Shown one piece after another: positions 52,199 through 61,605 of a stretch of 64,000 nt of DNA. Each line of letters begins with the position of its first letter. Within the stretch, counting starts at the first letter, position 1. The translations under genes and the position numbers were made by a program. The stretch spans positions 56,014-120,013 of the forward strand of contig CAZCTN010000006.1 in the NCBI GenBank assembly GCA_964501655.1, written 5' to 3'. A model generated the notes under the pieces. That model ran no database searches. It had not been told where the DNA came from and was given only the letters and a program-made list of their open reading frames with translations. This DNA is from JAAYJK01 sp964501655 (lineage in GTDB: Bacteria; Bacillota; Syntrophomonadia; Syntrophomonadales; Syntrophomonadaceae).

Positions 52199-53774
52199 CT
52201 TCTTCATCCTCCCCTTCCACACTGTTGACACCTTTGAGGTTTATATTGTAGTCATTAACCCCAAACTCGCATTTATCAAGTACTGCCTGGGGGATTTTCT
52301 TGATAATGATGTTGTCGTAGCGGTTGTTTAATCCAGTATCATAAGCCGGACAGCAGATAAGCAGGTTCTCACCATGCTGCATGTCTGTTGACAGCATATC
52401 CAGGTATTTAGCGGTAATGTATTGAGTAGTTGCGAAAATATAGCTGTTCTCATGACTTTTGCCCTGTTTCCAGAATACGGTTTCATGAGGTTCATAGCGA
52501 TACCCGTTTAGCTTGGCAACTGCTGCCGCCAGCATTTCGGCATTGTAGTGATCTTTATCAATAACCCAGTTTCCGTAGGTATCCTGTTTGAGCAATGATG
52601 GAGCAAGCTCATAGAATTTAAATCCGCCGCCGCCTTGCCAGCCAACTGCTTTGGAAATGCCGCCCTGTTCCCCGTCCACTACCTTTTCCAAGCGTAGCTT
52701 GCAGTGGGTATAGCAGTGGTCGCCCAGCTCAATTCCAATCCAACGGCGCTTCATTTTGTGGGCAACAGCGGCGGTGGTGCCGGAACCGAGAAAGGAATCA
52801 AGGACAATGTCGCCTTCATTAGAACCTAACGTTAAGATACGTTCAATGAGGCGTTCGGGTTTAGGAGTAGCAAAAATGTCTGTTAAATTGAATATCTTAC
52901 ATTCGCGCTTAGCTTCTTGATTGTGGCCAACTTCATCGCTTTTCCACCATGTGTCTGGAGTTCGCCCCTGTTGAACATCCTTTAGAAATCTCTTTTTTCT
53001 CGGGAAAGCGGTTCCGTTCTTACCAAACCAAATCTCATTATTCATGATCAATTTTTGCATATTTTCTTGTGAATAAACCCAATGTTTACCTTTAGGTACA
53101 TTAAATGTTTTTCCATTTATAGGATTAATAACATCATAATACCCATTTACCCGTTCTTCATTGGCTACTAAATCGCCTGATTGCCACGGCCCACGGGGAT
53201 CATCATCTGGATTTTTGTAACGATTATCCATATCTTCAGTACGTGGCAACAGATTAACTTTAAATAATTCAGCTTTCTTAGCATATATGAGTATATAATC
53301 ATGATTAACAGATAGTATTCTTGCATCATTCTTTACACTATGTATCTTTTGCCAAACATTTGCTGTAATAAAATTTCTCCTGCCAAATACTTCATCACAT
53401 AATACTTTTAAGTAATCCCGTTCTTCGTCATCAATACTAATCCAAATACTGCCATCCTCACTAAGTAGATTTCGCAACAAATCCAATCTTGGTTTCATCA
53501 AGCTAAGCCAAGTGGAATGTTCGAGGTTATCGTCATAATGCTCGAATGCGCTGCCGGTGTTATAAGGTGGGTCTATATAGATGCACTTAATTTTACCGGT
53601 ATATTCCTGTTCCAGGGCTTTCAATGCCAGCAGATTATCCCCATGAATAAGCATATTTTCAGTGTTTTCATCCCCATAGGATTTATCTTTATCCCATAGT
53701 AGAATTCGGGGTTCAAGCTTGGGTTGGTCCCCTTTCCCGATCCAGGTCAATTCCAGTTTTTGTTTATAACTCAC
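52191..53774 (-). CDS. mod: Beta-class N6-adenine DNA methyltransferase (type III Mod-like)
   Basis: A 527-residue modification enzyme. The catalytic motif DPPYNTG is at 68-74, before the SAM-binding motif FLGSGTT at 328-334; this order defines the beta class used by type III Mod subunits, with a target-recognition region between them (about 130-290). It should methylate adenines so that the Res partner does not cut self DNA. It overlaps res by eight bases and begins 12 bases after the SNF2 helicase gene. Confidence 0.92.
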   Translation of the reverse strand: MSYKQKLELTWIGKGDQPKLEPRILLWDKDKSYGDENTENMLIHGDNLLALKALEQEYTGKIKCIYIDPPYNTGSAFEHYDDNLEHSTWLSLMKPRLDLLRNLLSEDGSIWISIDDEERDYLKVLCDEVFGRRNFITANVWQKIHSVKNDARILSVNHDYILIYAKKAELFKVNLLPRTEDMDNRYKNPDDDPRGPWQSGDLVANEERVNGYYDVINPINGKTFNVPKGKHWVYSQENMQKLIMNNEIWFGKNGTAFPRKKRFLKDVQQGRTPDTWWKSDEVGHNQEAKRECKIFNLTDIFATPKPERLIERILTLGSNEGDIVLDSFLGSGTTAAVAHKMKRRWIGIELGDHCYTHCKLRLEKVVDGEQGGISKAVGWQGGGGFKFYELAPSLLKQDTYGNWVIDKDHYNAEMLAAAVAKLNGYRYEPHETVFWKQGKSHENSYIFATTQYITAKYLDMLSTDMQHGENLLICCPAYDTGLNNRYDNIIIKKIPQAVLDKCEFGVNDYNINLKGVNSVEGEDEEDE

Positions 53775-53786
53775 AAATGTGTCCCC

Positions 53787-56630
53787 CTACACTATTCCGA
53801 AACGTATGGTAAATATGTGTTCAACTGTTGTTCTGCCTCTTATGCGGCGGCGCATTTCCTCCTGCAGCCGTTCATTTTCCTGTTCAATCTTATCTTCTTC
53901 CTCAAAAAGCTGGCGGCGTTTTCGTTCCCGGATTTTCTTAAGCCTTTGTACCTCAGACTTTTTTTCAACTAACTCCTCCAGCGAACAATCACTGGCAGAT
54001 AAACTAACTTCCCTATTTTTCTCCTTGATAAGTCTATCTATATCTTTAAGTTCCTGCTGCAGGGCAGTTTTCCTCTCCTCGCTCCAGGCATCCAGCTTTT
54101 CGCATTCGTCAAGGAAATATTTCTTGTTCTGCGCCTCAATTTCCTTTAACTTCGTATCTTTGGTCTGATCTAACATGACATATAAGCGCTGCGGTATATC
54201 CAAATCATTATTATCCATGCAAATAGCCGGTAATTCCATAATACGATTGATCATATCTCCGGGAATTGCGGTATGATCATCACATAGAGTAGTAATCAGC
54301 AGATATTCTTCTGTCTCAAAGCTCTCGTTGGACAGTTTGTTTATCGTTAGCCAGCCGGACTTGCAGTCTGTCACATCAAAAAAGCTGATATTCCTGCCTG
54401 AATTAGTATAGTCAAATAATACTTCCCCCACCGGCAGGGGACGAGCCTGGCATCTGGCCATCAGCTTTTGGCACAAGGGATGATCACGCCGCAGGAACTG
54501 CTCTTTCCGTTCTTCGCTGTCTTTCCAACTGAGATTATAGTACCCGGTAAATTCGTCATTTTCATCATAATAAAGACGAGTTCCATTCAATGGCTTAATG
54601 GCTTCGCCGCCTTCAGCCAGCACAAAGTGATACAGCCATTGGCCGTACTGACCCACACTTTTAATGGTATTCTCATCGCAGGTCTTAAGTCTGCTGGCAA
54701 CTTCTTCATCAAAGTTTTCCAGCAGGGTTTGCCGGGCATGTGACATGGTGACGTCTATGCGCTCTTTATATTCCTCCTGGATCTGGTCAAAGGCCGCTTT
54801 GATTTGCTCAGCTGTTTTACAGTTTTGATAAATATCCGCAATCCGTTTTTCAAAGTCAACACCGGATTCAATGCTGCCCAGTACCTCATCCGAAGACCCG
54901 AATAATCCATTAAAAAGCTGGAATTTTTCATCTAAAAGCTCGTATACCCGCTTGTCCGCTTCGTTTTTATTGTTAAGAAAATTTACTACCACCACATCAT
55001 TTTTCTGTCCATACCGGTGGCAGCGTCCGATTCTCTGCTCAATTCTTTGGGGATTCCAAGGCAAATCATAATTTACCACCAGGGAACAGAATTGCAGATT
55101 GATGCCCTCTGCCGCGGCTTCTGTTCCGATAAGGATACTTGCTCTGTCTCTGAATTCTTCAACGACAGCAGCCTTCATATCTGCTGGTCTTGAGCCGGAA
55201 ACTATTTCTTCCCCTTGGTGACGGGTCAGCCACTCTTTATATATTCGTTTGGAAACATCATCTGAATTTGACCCGTCAAGAAAAACTATCCTTCCTTTAT
55301 AGCCGTTCTCAGAAAGTAAATTGTAAAGATAGCGCTGCGTGCGCCTTGATTCTGTAAATATAACCGCCCTGCGCCTGCCGCCTCGTTTTTCTGTCTCATC
55401 AAACCCCTTTTGCAAAGCAATCAACAAATTCTGTCCCTTGGCATTGGTCTTGATGCTCTTCGCCAGGCCCACATATTGCTTCAGCATTTCCAATTCCTTG
55501 CTTATGGCTTGGCGCTCTTGAATAATATCTCTTTTTACATCATCAGAAGTTAACTCCAATTCCTCCAACAGCTCATCAAAGGAATCATAATCATCCAGGT
55601 TTAACTCTTCATCAACTCCCTGAAGCAGCTGCTCCAAGCGGTGTATTAGTGAATCCAATGTCCCCGAAATTGCATAGGATGAGGAAGCCAACAGCTTCCG
55701 GAGTATCATGGTCATCAGGCTGCGCTGGCTGTTGGGCAAGGCATATAAGGTCGGCGAGCGAAGATATTCGGATACATCGTTGTATAGTTGTTCTTCATCC
55801 TGAGACGGCGTAAAGGGTTGCAATAATGCAATTCGTTTTGTATAGGAGACGTATTCGATTACCTGTTTCCTTAACGTGCGTTTGCAAAACTGCTTTATCC
55901 TAGCTTTCAGGAATACATTCCTGGCTTCTTCGTTGTCAACATTGACATATTTCTCCCGAAAGGTTTTAGGATCGCTAAAAACACGGTCATCTATAATGCT
56001 GACCAATCCGTAAAGCTCCATTAGATTATTTTGGAGCGGGGTAGCCGTCAACAGTAATTTGCGTTTTCCATCTAAAGCAGTTTTCAACTTATTGCCGATT
56101 ACATTGCTCGGTTTGTAAACATTTCTCAATCTATGGGCTTCATCAATAACGATTAAATCCCACGAAGTGTTATGTATCTCTATCTGCTTCCCGGCCGCAA
56201 AATTGTATGAGCAGATTACAACGTGATCTTGCTGTTCAAACGGATTACGAACCCCTTGTTTTTTAATCTGGTTGAAGTTTCTGTTTTCAAGGATCATCGA
56301 CTTGATGTAAAATTTTTCATCTAGTTCGGAAAGCCATTGGTTTCTCAGTGATGCAGGCACAATGAGCAGGATCTTGCGTTTATGTTCTGCCCAATATTGA
56401 GCTATACATATGCCAGCTTCTATTGTTTTTCCCAATCCCACTTCATCAGCAAGCAATGCTCCATTAGTTAACGGTGATTGAAAGGCAAAAAGAGCAGCAT
56501 CTACTTGATGCGGGTTTAAATCTACCTTGGCTCCGGCCAAGGCAGGAACTATACTGCCGTCACTGCTTGGACGTCTTAATGTCAGCTGTTCTTGAAAATA
56601 GCGGGATTGGTAGGGTGTATATTGATTCAT
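53787..56630 (-). CDS. SNF2-family helicase of a defence operon
   Basis: A 947-residue Swi2/Snf2 translocase. Motif I DEVGLGKT is at about 62-69, the DEAH box (VIDEAHRL) at 163-166, and motif VI is RIEQRIGRCHRYGQ. A long charged coiled coil follows (about 850-925), ending TVEHIFTIRFGIV. HepA/DrmD-like helicases of this shape occur in DISARM and related phage defence loci. It is the first gene of the operon and is followed at 12 bases by mod. It presumably moves along DNA to aid target scanning or cleavage; that is inference. Confidence 0.88.
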   Translation of the reverse strand: MNQYTPYQSRYFQEQLTLRRPSSDGSIVPALAGAKVDLNPHQVDAALFAFQSPLTNGALLADEVGLGKTIEAGICIAQYWAEHKRKILLIVPASLRNQWLSELDEKFYIKSMILENRNFNQIKKQGVRNPFEQQDHVVICSYNFAAGKQIEIHNTSWDLIVIDEAHRLRNVYKPSNVIGNKLKTALDGKRKLLLTATPLQNNLMELYGLVSIIDDRVFSDPKTFREKYVNVDNEEARNVFLKARIKQFCKRTLRKQVIEYVSYTKRIALLQPFTPSQDEEQLYNDVSEYLRSPTLYALPNSQRSLMTMILRKLLASSSYAISGTLDSLIHRLEQLLQGVDEELNLDDYDSFDELLEELELTSDDVKRDIIQERQAISKELEMLKQYVGLAKSIKTNAKGQNLLIALQKGFDETEKRGGRRRAVIFTESRRTQRYLYNLLSENGYKGRIVFLDGSNSDDVSKRIYKEWLTRHQGEEIVSGSRPADMKAAVVEEFRDRASILIGTEAAAEGINLQFCSLVVNYDLPWNPQRIEQRIGRCHRYGQKNDVVVVNFLNNKNEADKRVYELLDEKFQLFNGLFGSSDEVLGSIESGVDFEKRIADIYQNCKTAEQIKAAFDQIQEEYKERIDVTMSHARQTLLENFDEEVASRLKTCDENTIKSVGQYGQWLYHFVLAEGGEAIKPLNGTRLYYDENDEFTGYYNLSWKDSEERKEQFLRRDHPLCQKLMARCQARPLPVGEVLFDYTNSGRNISFFDVTDCKSGWLTINKLSNESFETEEYLLITTLCDDHTAIPGDMINRIMELPAICMDNNDLDIPQRLYVMLDQTKDTKLKEIEAQNKKYFLDECEKLDAWSEERKTALQQELKDIDRLIKEKNREVSLSASDCSLEELVEKKSEVQRLKKIRERKRRQLFEEEDKIEQENERLQEEMRRRIRGRTTVEHIFTIRFGIV

Positions 56631-57180
56631 CTATTCCCCTCTCTAATCTTCTTTTGTAACCAATAATCCTGTAATCCATTGGTTTTTCCTTATTATTTAT
56701 GGAGCATCCCAACATTGTCTTTTACTTGTGTCCCGGTACACGAAGTATGGGCCTCCACCATTCAGGTTTTTACCATGTCTCAAAGAATAATATATATTAA
56801 GAAACTCATGTTGTTATAAGAAATTTGTTATAATTTTACCGGGGGATATTCCCAATATTTTCTACATAATTGCGCAAAATTCCTTTTAATTTCGCGTCTA
56901 TTTGTTTATTATCTTAAAAACTATAACCCCTTAAATAAATAATTCCCCCAAAACCAATACGTCTGAGGGAACATTAAAATTAAACACGCCATCAAATCAA
57001 AGGCTCAAAATGGCAAGCTGTCCTGAGTCTCCTAGAATTCTCAACCTAATAATTTGTTGCAGATAAGATAGGCCGTATCACTTTTCACAGTTCCACCGCC
57101 GCTTCTAAGGCAAAGGCTTCCTCCCCCTCCCCCAGGGATACCAGTCTAAAGAGCCGCGAAGCTCTATTTGACGATTCTGC
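56631..57180. other. Intergenic stretch upstream of the defence operon
   Basis: AT-rich, no supported gene. The right end has a short hairpin (57150-57165) that may end the RND transcript. The promoter of the leftward defence operon must lie near 56640-56850, but no clear consensus is seen. Confidence 0.45.
57150..57165 (-). terminator. Short hairpin after RND gene
   Basis: AGAGC and GCTCT pair around CGCGAA, 16 bases after the RND stop. Short stem, weak T tract. Confidence 0.35.
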
Positions 57181-60100
57181 TTAGACAAACAGGTTTTCAC
57201 TCACTGAAAATTGCTGGCGTTTTTTCCATAGATAATAAAGGGATGGAATGACTAACAGAGTAAGCAGGGCAGAATACAATAAGCCTCCGGCAATACAAAT
57301 GGCCAGCGGCTTAAACATGAGGTTGTCTCCTAAGGCCAGTGGCATTAAACTGAAAAAAGTGGTAGCTGAAGTTAATACAATAGGGCGAAATCGCTGTCGG
57401 CAGGCTTCCTGGATGGCTGTGTCAGCTTCTATACCGGCTCTTACCCGGGCCTCCATGAATTCTATTAGGATGATGCCATTGCGTACGACAATCCCGGCCA
57501 GGCTTATTACGCCCATAAGGGACATAAACCCCAGCGCAGTGCCGCTTATAAAAAGGGTATATAATGCGCCTGAGCAGCTAAGGAGCACGGTGCTCAAAAT
57601 TATAAGGGCCAGAGCGATTGAATTAAACTGCACCGCTATGACGATCAAAATCAATAGCAAGACTACCAGGAAAATTTTTCCCATTTCAACAAACACTTCA
57701 TTGCGGGCAGCAGTTTCTCCTTCCACTTCCAGGCTCACCTGAGGATATTGGGCGATTATTCCTTCTATATTCTGGTTCAGAGATTTTAACACTTGATCGG
57801 CCTTGGTGCCGCTGTCCAGGTAGGCTTTAACGGTATTGCTGCGCTGATAGTTATGGTGTACAATGCTGGACAACTCTAATTCGGTAACAGAGCTGGCCAC
57901 GGAACTCAGAGGAAAAGCATCTCCCTGATTATTAAAGATTAAAATCTGCTGTTCATCACGGCTCACTCCCTGCAATTCCTTATCATATTTAAGCCGCAGG
58001 TCGATTAAGGCATTGCCATCATTTATTTCGCCCAGCACAATTCCATCTCCATACAGCCTCAATCCCTGGCTGATTTGCCATGCCTGCATATTATTCAGCT
58101 GCAAAGCGGCAGGAGACGGTTGAAAAAGCACGGTAGGAACACCCTGCCCGATATCGTCTTTAACGCTGAGTACACCGGGATATGATAAGAGTAATTGCCG
58201 TATTTCTTCGCTTGCTCCCTGTAAATCTGTCAGGGAATCGCTGTCCATTCTAAGCGCCAGAGGAGCTCCAATAGCAGGACCTGATTCCACTACCGAAAGG
58301 CTGAATCTTTCCTGGGGAAAGGCTTCCTCCAGGAGCCAGGTTAAGTCATCCTTCATCTGCCTGGCATTAGCTTGCTCACGGTTAATAAACACCAATATAT
58401 TGGCTTTGTCCAACCCGGTAGAGGTGGAAGTACTCATACCGAAAATCCGGGGCATAGATGAGCCATAATAAGTATTAACCTCTCTAACCCCTTTTTGCCC
58501 GCTTATAAATGTTTGTATCCTTCCGACTTTATCCTTGCCCACTGCCATGGAAGTAGAAGGATGAAATTCAATTTCCACAAACAACTCTTCTCTTTCTACA
58601 TCCGGGAAAAATTCTACTGGAATGAATTTAACCAGGCCAAAGGCCAAAAAGCTAATTATCAATCCTCCCAGAACAAATTTCACCGGAGCATTGATTATAT
58701 TGCTTAGTACCGTGACACTATAAAATTCCCGCAGCTGTTGAAAGGCCTTATGCATTCGATTAGCCCGGGGTGCAGTTTGCAAATCGGAGAAACGCTGATA
58801 CAGCCAGAAGCGAAATACGGGAATAAAAAAGAGAGCGGCAATGGTAGAAGCTATGATAGAGCTGATAATGACTACTGGCAGAGGTCTGATGAAGTCTCCT
58901 GCACTGCCGGACAAAAATAAAAGAGGAAAGAAGGTAAATACCACTATTAGGGTGGAACTGATAACTGAAACCGCTACTTCACCGGTTCCAGACACGATAG
59001 CTTCATGGTGAGGCATACTCTCAGCCAGGTGCCGGGATATATTTTCATTTACCACGATAGCGTCATCTACCAGAATTCCCAAAACAATTATGAAAGCTAT
59101 AAGGGAAATCTGGTTCATATCTACTCCTGCCCAGGGCAATACCAGCATCCCCCCGCACAGAGCCAGCGGGATAGATATGCCGACTCCCAAAGCTACATAA
59201 ATGTTTAGCCCGACTGAGCATATCAATAAGACAAAGATCATGGCCAGAATAAAAGCCCTGCCCAGATCATGCAGCATTTTCTGAATAGGTTCGGCCTGGC
59301 TGTAAACCTGCACCACTTGTATTTCCGGCGGAAGTTCCTGCTCCATTTCCTGTATCAGAGTGTACAGCTGCTTGTCTATGGTAAGTAAATCCCTTTCATT
59401 GCTGGCGAAAAAGCTCAGCGATATCGAAGGTTTTCCTTGATAAGTTACTATTTCCCGGTCCTGGGGATATACTTTATCGATAGTGGCTGTTTCTTTAAGA
59501 TATACTGTATCGCCACTGCTGTTTTTAGTAACTGGAATTTGCAGCAGCTGATCCGGACTACTTAAAGGCAGATACAAACCATATACCTGTTTTTCCATTA
59601 CCCATTGCCCCGGTGGTAATGGGTTAATCTCTGTTTCTATAAGGGATATTAATTGAGCCGGAGTCAATCCAATAGCGGATAATTTACCAGGATCAACCTG
59701 TAATAACAACTCTTGCTCCGGGAGTCCCTGAATTTGCACTTGCACTACTCCCGATACCTGTCTGAAAGCGGTTTCCCATTTATCCAGTTTTCCCTCCAGC
59801 AGCAGCAGATCCTCTTCCTGATCGGCCAGCAACTGATAAATAGCAACTCCTTGCATCTGCAGGTCGGTTTGCAAACTGGGCCGGCCCGCTTCACCAGGGA
59901 GATCAGCATGAACCTGGTCTATCTTTTGCTGAACTTTGTTCCAAACCTGATCCTGTTTTTTGTAATCCTCAACCGTAATAGTAATTTGCGAGAGGCCGGC
60001 TTGGGAGCTGGAAACGACTTCTTCAATGCCTGCTATTTCGCTTAGAGATTCCTCCAGCCTATTGGTAACGTAACTCTCAACCTGATGGGGGGCAGCACCA

Positions 60101-60249
60101 GGATATATAGTAGTAAGAATAGCTATCGGATGCTGAATAATGGGTATTTCCCGGCGAGGCAGCTGGTACATAGTAATAAATCCTGTGCTTAACAGCAAGA
60201 ACATGGCCAAACCAACCATAAGCCTTCTTTTTATCAGCTGCTCAATCAT
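57181..60249 (-). CDS. RND-family efflux permease (AcrB/CusA-like)
   Basis: Proton-driven exporter of 1022 residues with the RND architecture: helix 1, a large outer loop, six helices with the proton-relay aspartates in LGILVDDAIVVNENISRHLA, a second large loop, and a final helix block. The wording is closest to hydrophobic-compound exporters (HAE type) rather than the metal CusA type. Its start overlaps the stop of the adaptor gene (ATGA), so they form one operon. No outer-membrane factor gene is seen, as expected in a single-membrane cell. Confidence 0.92.
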   Translation of the reverse strand: MIEQLIKRRLMVGLAMFLLLSTGFITMYQLPRREIPIIQHPIAILTTIYPGAAPHQVESYVTNRLEESLSEIAGIEEVVSSSQAGLSQITITVEDYKKQDQVWNKVQQKIDQVHADLPGEAGRPSLQTDLQMQGVAIYQLLADQEEDLLLLEGKLDKWETAFRQVSGVVQVQIQGLPEQELLLQVDPGKLSAIGLTPAQLISLIETEINPLPPGQWVMEKQVYGLYLPLSSPDQLLQIPVTKNSSGDTVYLKETATIDKVYPQDREIVTYQGKPSISLSFFASNERDLLTIDKQLYTLIQEMEQELPPEIQVVQVYSQAEPIQKMLHDLGRAFILAMIFVLLICSVGLNIYVALGVGISIPLALCGGMLVLPWAGVDMNQISLIAFIIVLGILVDDAIVVNENISRHLAESMPHHEAIVSGTGEVAVSVISSTLIVVFTFFPLLFLSGSAGDFIRPLPVVIISSIIASTIAALFFIPVFRFWLYQRFSDLQTAPRANRMHKAFQQLREFYSVTVLSNIINAPVKFVLGGLIISFLAFGLVKFIPVEFFPDVEREELFVEIEFHPSTSMAVGKDKVGRIQTFISGQKGVREVNTYYGSSMPRIFGMSTSTSTGLDKANILVFINREQANARQMKDDLTWLLEEAFPQERFSLSVVESGPAIGAPLALRMDSDSLTDLQGASEEIRQLLLSYPGVLSVKDDIGQGVPTVLFQPSPAALQLNNMQAWQISQGLRLYGDGIVLGEINDGNALIDLRLKYDKELQGVSRDEQQILIFNNQGDAFPLSSVASSVTELELSSIVHHNYQRSNTVKAYLDSGTKADQVLKSLNQNIEGIIAQYPQVSLEVEGETAARNEVFVEMGKIFLVVLLLILIVIAVQFNSIALALIILSTVLLSCSGALYTLFISGTALGFMSLMGVISLAGIVVRNGIILIEFMEARVRAGIEADTAIQEACRQRFRPIVLTSATTFFSLMPLALGDNLMFKPLAICIAGGLLYSALLTLLVIPSLYYLWKKRQQFSVSENLFV

Positions 60250-61361
60250 TGAGAACCATCCTTAACCTGACAGTCCACCATCTGCCCATCCCGCAACTGC
60301 TGCAAGCCGCCATTGACCACCATAGTACCGGGTTCAATACCCTCAACCGTCAATTTGGAACCTTCGGCAGTGCCTAATATTACTGCCTGCTTATGCAAAC
60401 AGCCATTTTCGATTATGTATACATAAGGACTATTCCCCTGAGCTACAGCTTCTACAGGCACAACAACCCGTCCCGGCATGGAGGTGCTGCCGCTCACTGC
60501 TGCCCATTCTCCGAGCACCCATTCCAAATCATTATTATCTATGTATAAAAGCACGTTTACTCGCTGGGTTCCAGCTAAAGCCACCTTGCTGATATGGCTG
60601 ATCAAGGCTTCCCTGTCCTGTCCCTGGGAATTAATCTTTAGTGCATCTCCTATTTTCCAGGAGGAAGCTTCATCCCGGGGAACTTCAATTCTCACCTGCA
60701 GCTTCCGGGCATTGCCTCCCCGCATCAGAGGCTCTCCTATTCTTACATACTGGCCGCAATCGACTAATACTTCATGGATTATTATATTCCCGGGTGCTGT
60801 AATGCTGCAGCTGTTTAAATCCAGTTCAGCCTGCCGCTGCTGATTTATGGCCAGAGCCAATTCACCCCTCGCTGCCTTAATATCATGCTGCAGCAACTCC
60901 AGCCGCAGTTGATAGCTTTCCAGCTCTTCCAGGGATATAGCCCCATGGTTGTATAGTATCTGCTGCCTCTGCCAATCCGCGTTTAAATCCTTTAATTGAG
61001 CCTGAAGTTTTTCTTCCTGGATTTGGAGCTGAGCTGCTTTCTCTTGGGCTGTGCTTAAAGCCAGCAAAGCACCCTCATTTTTTATCCCTGCCAGTAGGTC
61101 ACCGGCCATAACTTCCTGCCCGGCTTGAATATAAATAGCTTCGATAATTCCGGCTGCCTCGGCGGATATTTCCAATGGTTCGGCTAACTGCAAAAGAGCC
61201 TGATAGGAATAATCTACAGGCATAGTCTCCTCTTCAGCCTGGGCCACCAGCACAGTTACCGGTTTTTTCCCCGCATCAACCTGGGATATGTTATTACTGC
61301 AACCGCTTATTGCTAATGAAGCAATTAGACACAGGACTACATACCTTAGCCTTTTATGCAT
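60246..61361 (-). CDS. RND efflux periplasmic adaptor (membrane fusion protein)
   Basis: Lipoprotein of about 371 residues with a signal and lipobox LAISGC, a barrel-sandwich or lipoyl domain (AGIIEAIYIQAGQEVMAGDL and SITAPGNIIIHEVLVDCGQY), an alpha-helical hairpin (about 100-170), and a C-terminal beta domain. It connects the RND pump to the outside. ATG at 61361 follows AAGGGAG by 11 bases; a GTG at 61391 has no binding site. Operon with the RND gene. Confidence 0.88.
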   Translation of the reverse strand: MHKRLRYVVLCLIASLAISGCSNNISQVDAGKKPVTVLVAQAEEETMPVDYSYQALLQLAEPLEISAEAAGIIEAIYIQAGQEVMAGDLLAGIKNEGALLALSTAQEKAAQLQIQEEKLQAQLKDLNADWQRQQILYNHGAISLEELESYQLRLELLQHDIKAARGELALAINQQRQAELDLNSCSITAPGNIIIHEVLVDCGQYVRIGEPLMRGGNARKLQVRIEVPRDEASSWKIGDALKINSQGQDREALISHISKVALAGTQRVNVLLYIDNNDLEWVLGEWAAVSGSTSMPGRVVVPVEAVAQGNSPYVYIIENGCLHKQAVILGTAEGSKLTVEGIEPGTMVVNGGLQQLRDGQMVDCQVKDGSQ

Positions 61362-61422
61362 TTGGGTGACGGCTCCCTTCGGATCGCTCACGGCACAATA
61401 TATAATCAGCTGTTAGCTTAAC

Positions 61423-61455
61423 CTAACTTAATATAGTTTATAATACTATAGTTAG
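61423..61455. promoter_or_regulatory. Nested inverted repeat upstream of RND operon
   Basis: CTAAC at 61423-61427 and GTTAG at 61451-61455 enclose TATAGT (61432-61437) and ACTATA (61445-61450). The dyad covers 33 bases and lies 60-95 bases before the adaptor start. Likely promoter/operator for a dimeric repressor. Confidence 0.45.
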
Positions 61456-61605
61456 TAATTCAATAGAGGAGCTTATATATGGTGTTGTTCCCTCGTCCCC
61501 CGTCAAGTTAAGGTTGTTGGCATCAGGCAATAGTTTCTCCAGGGGAGAAGGATTCAGGAATGTCGGAAGTCAGCGTATGTAATGAACAGGAAGATTGGCA
61601 TTATT

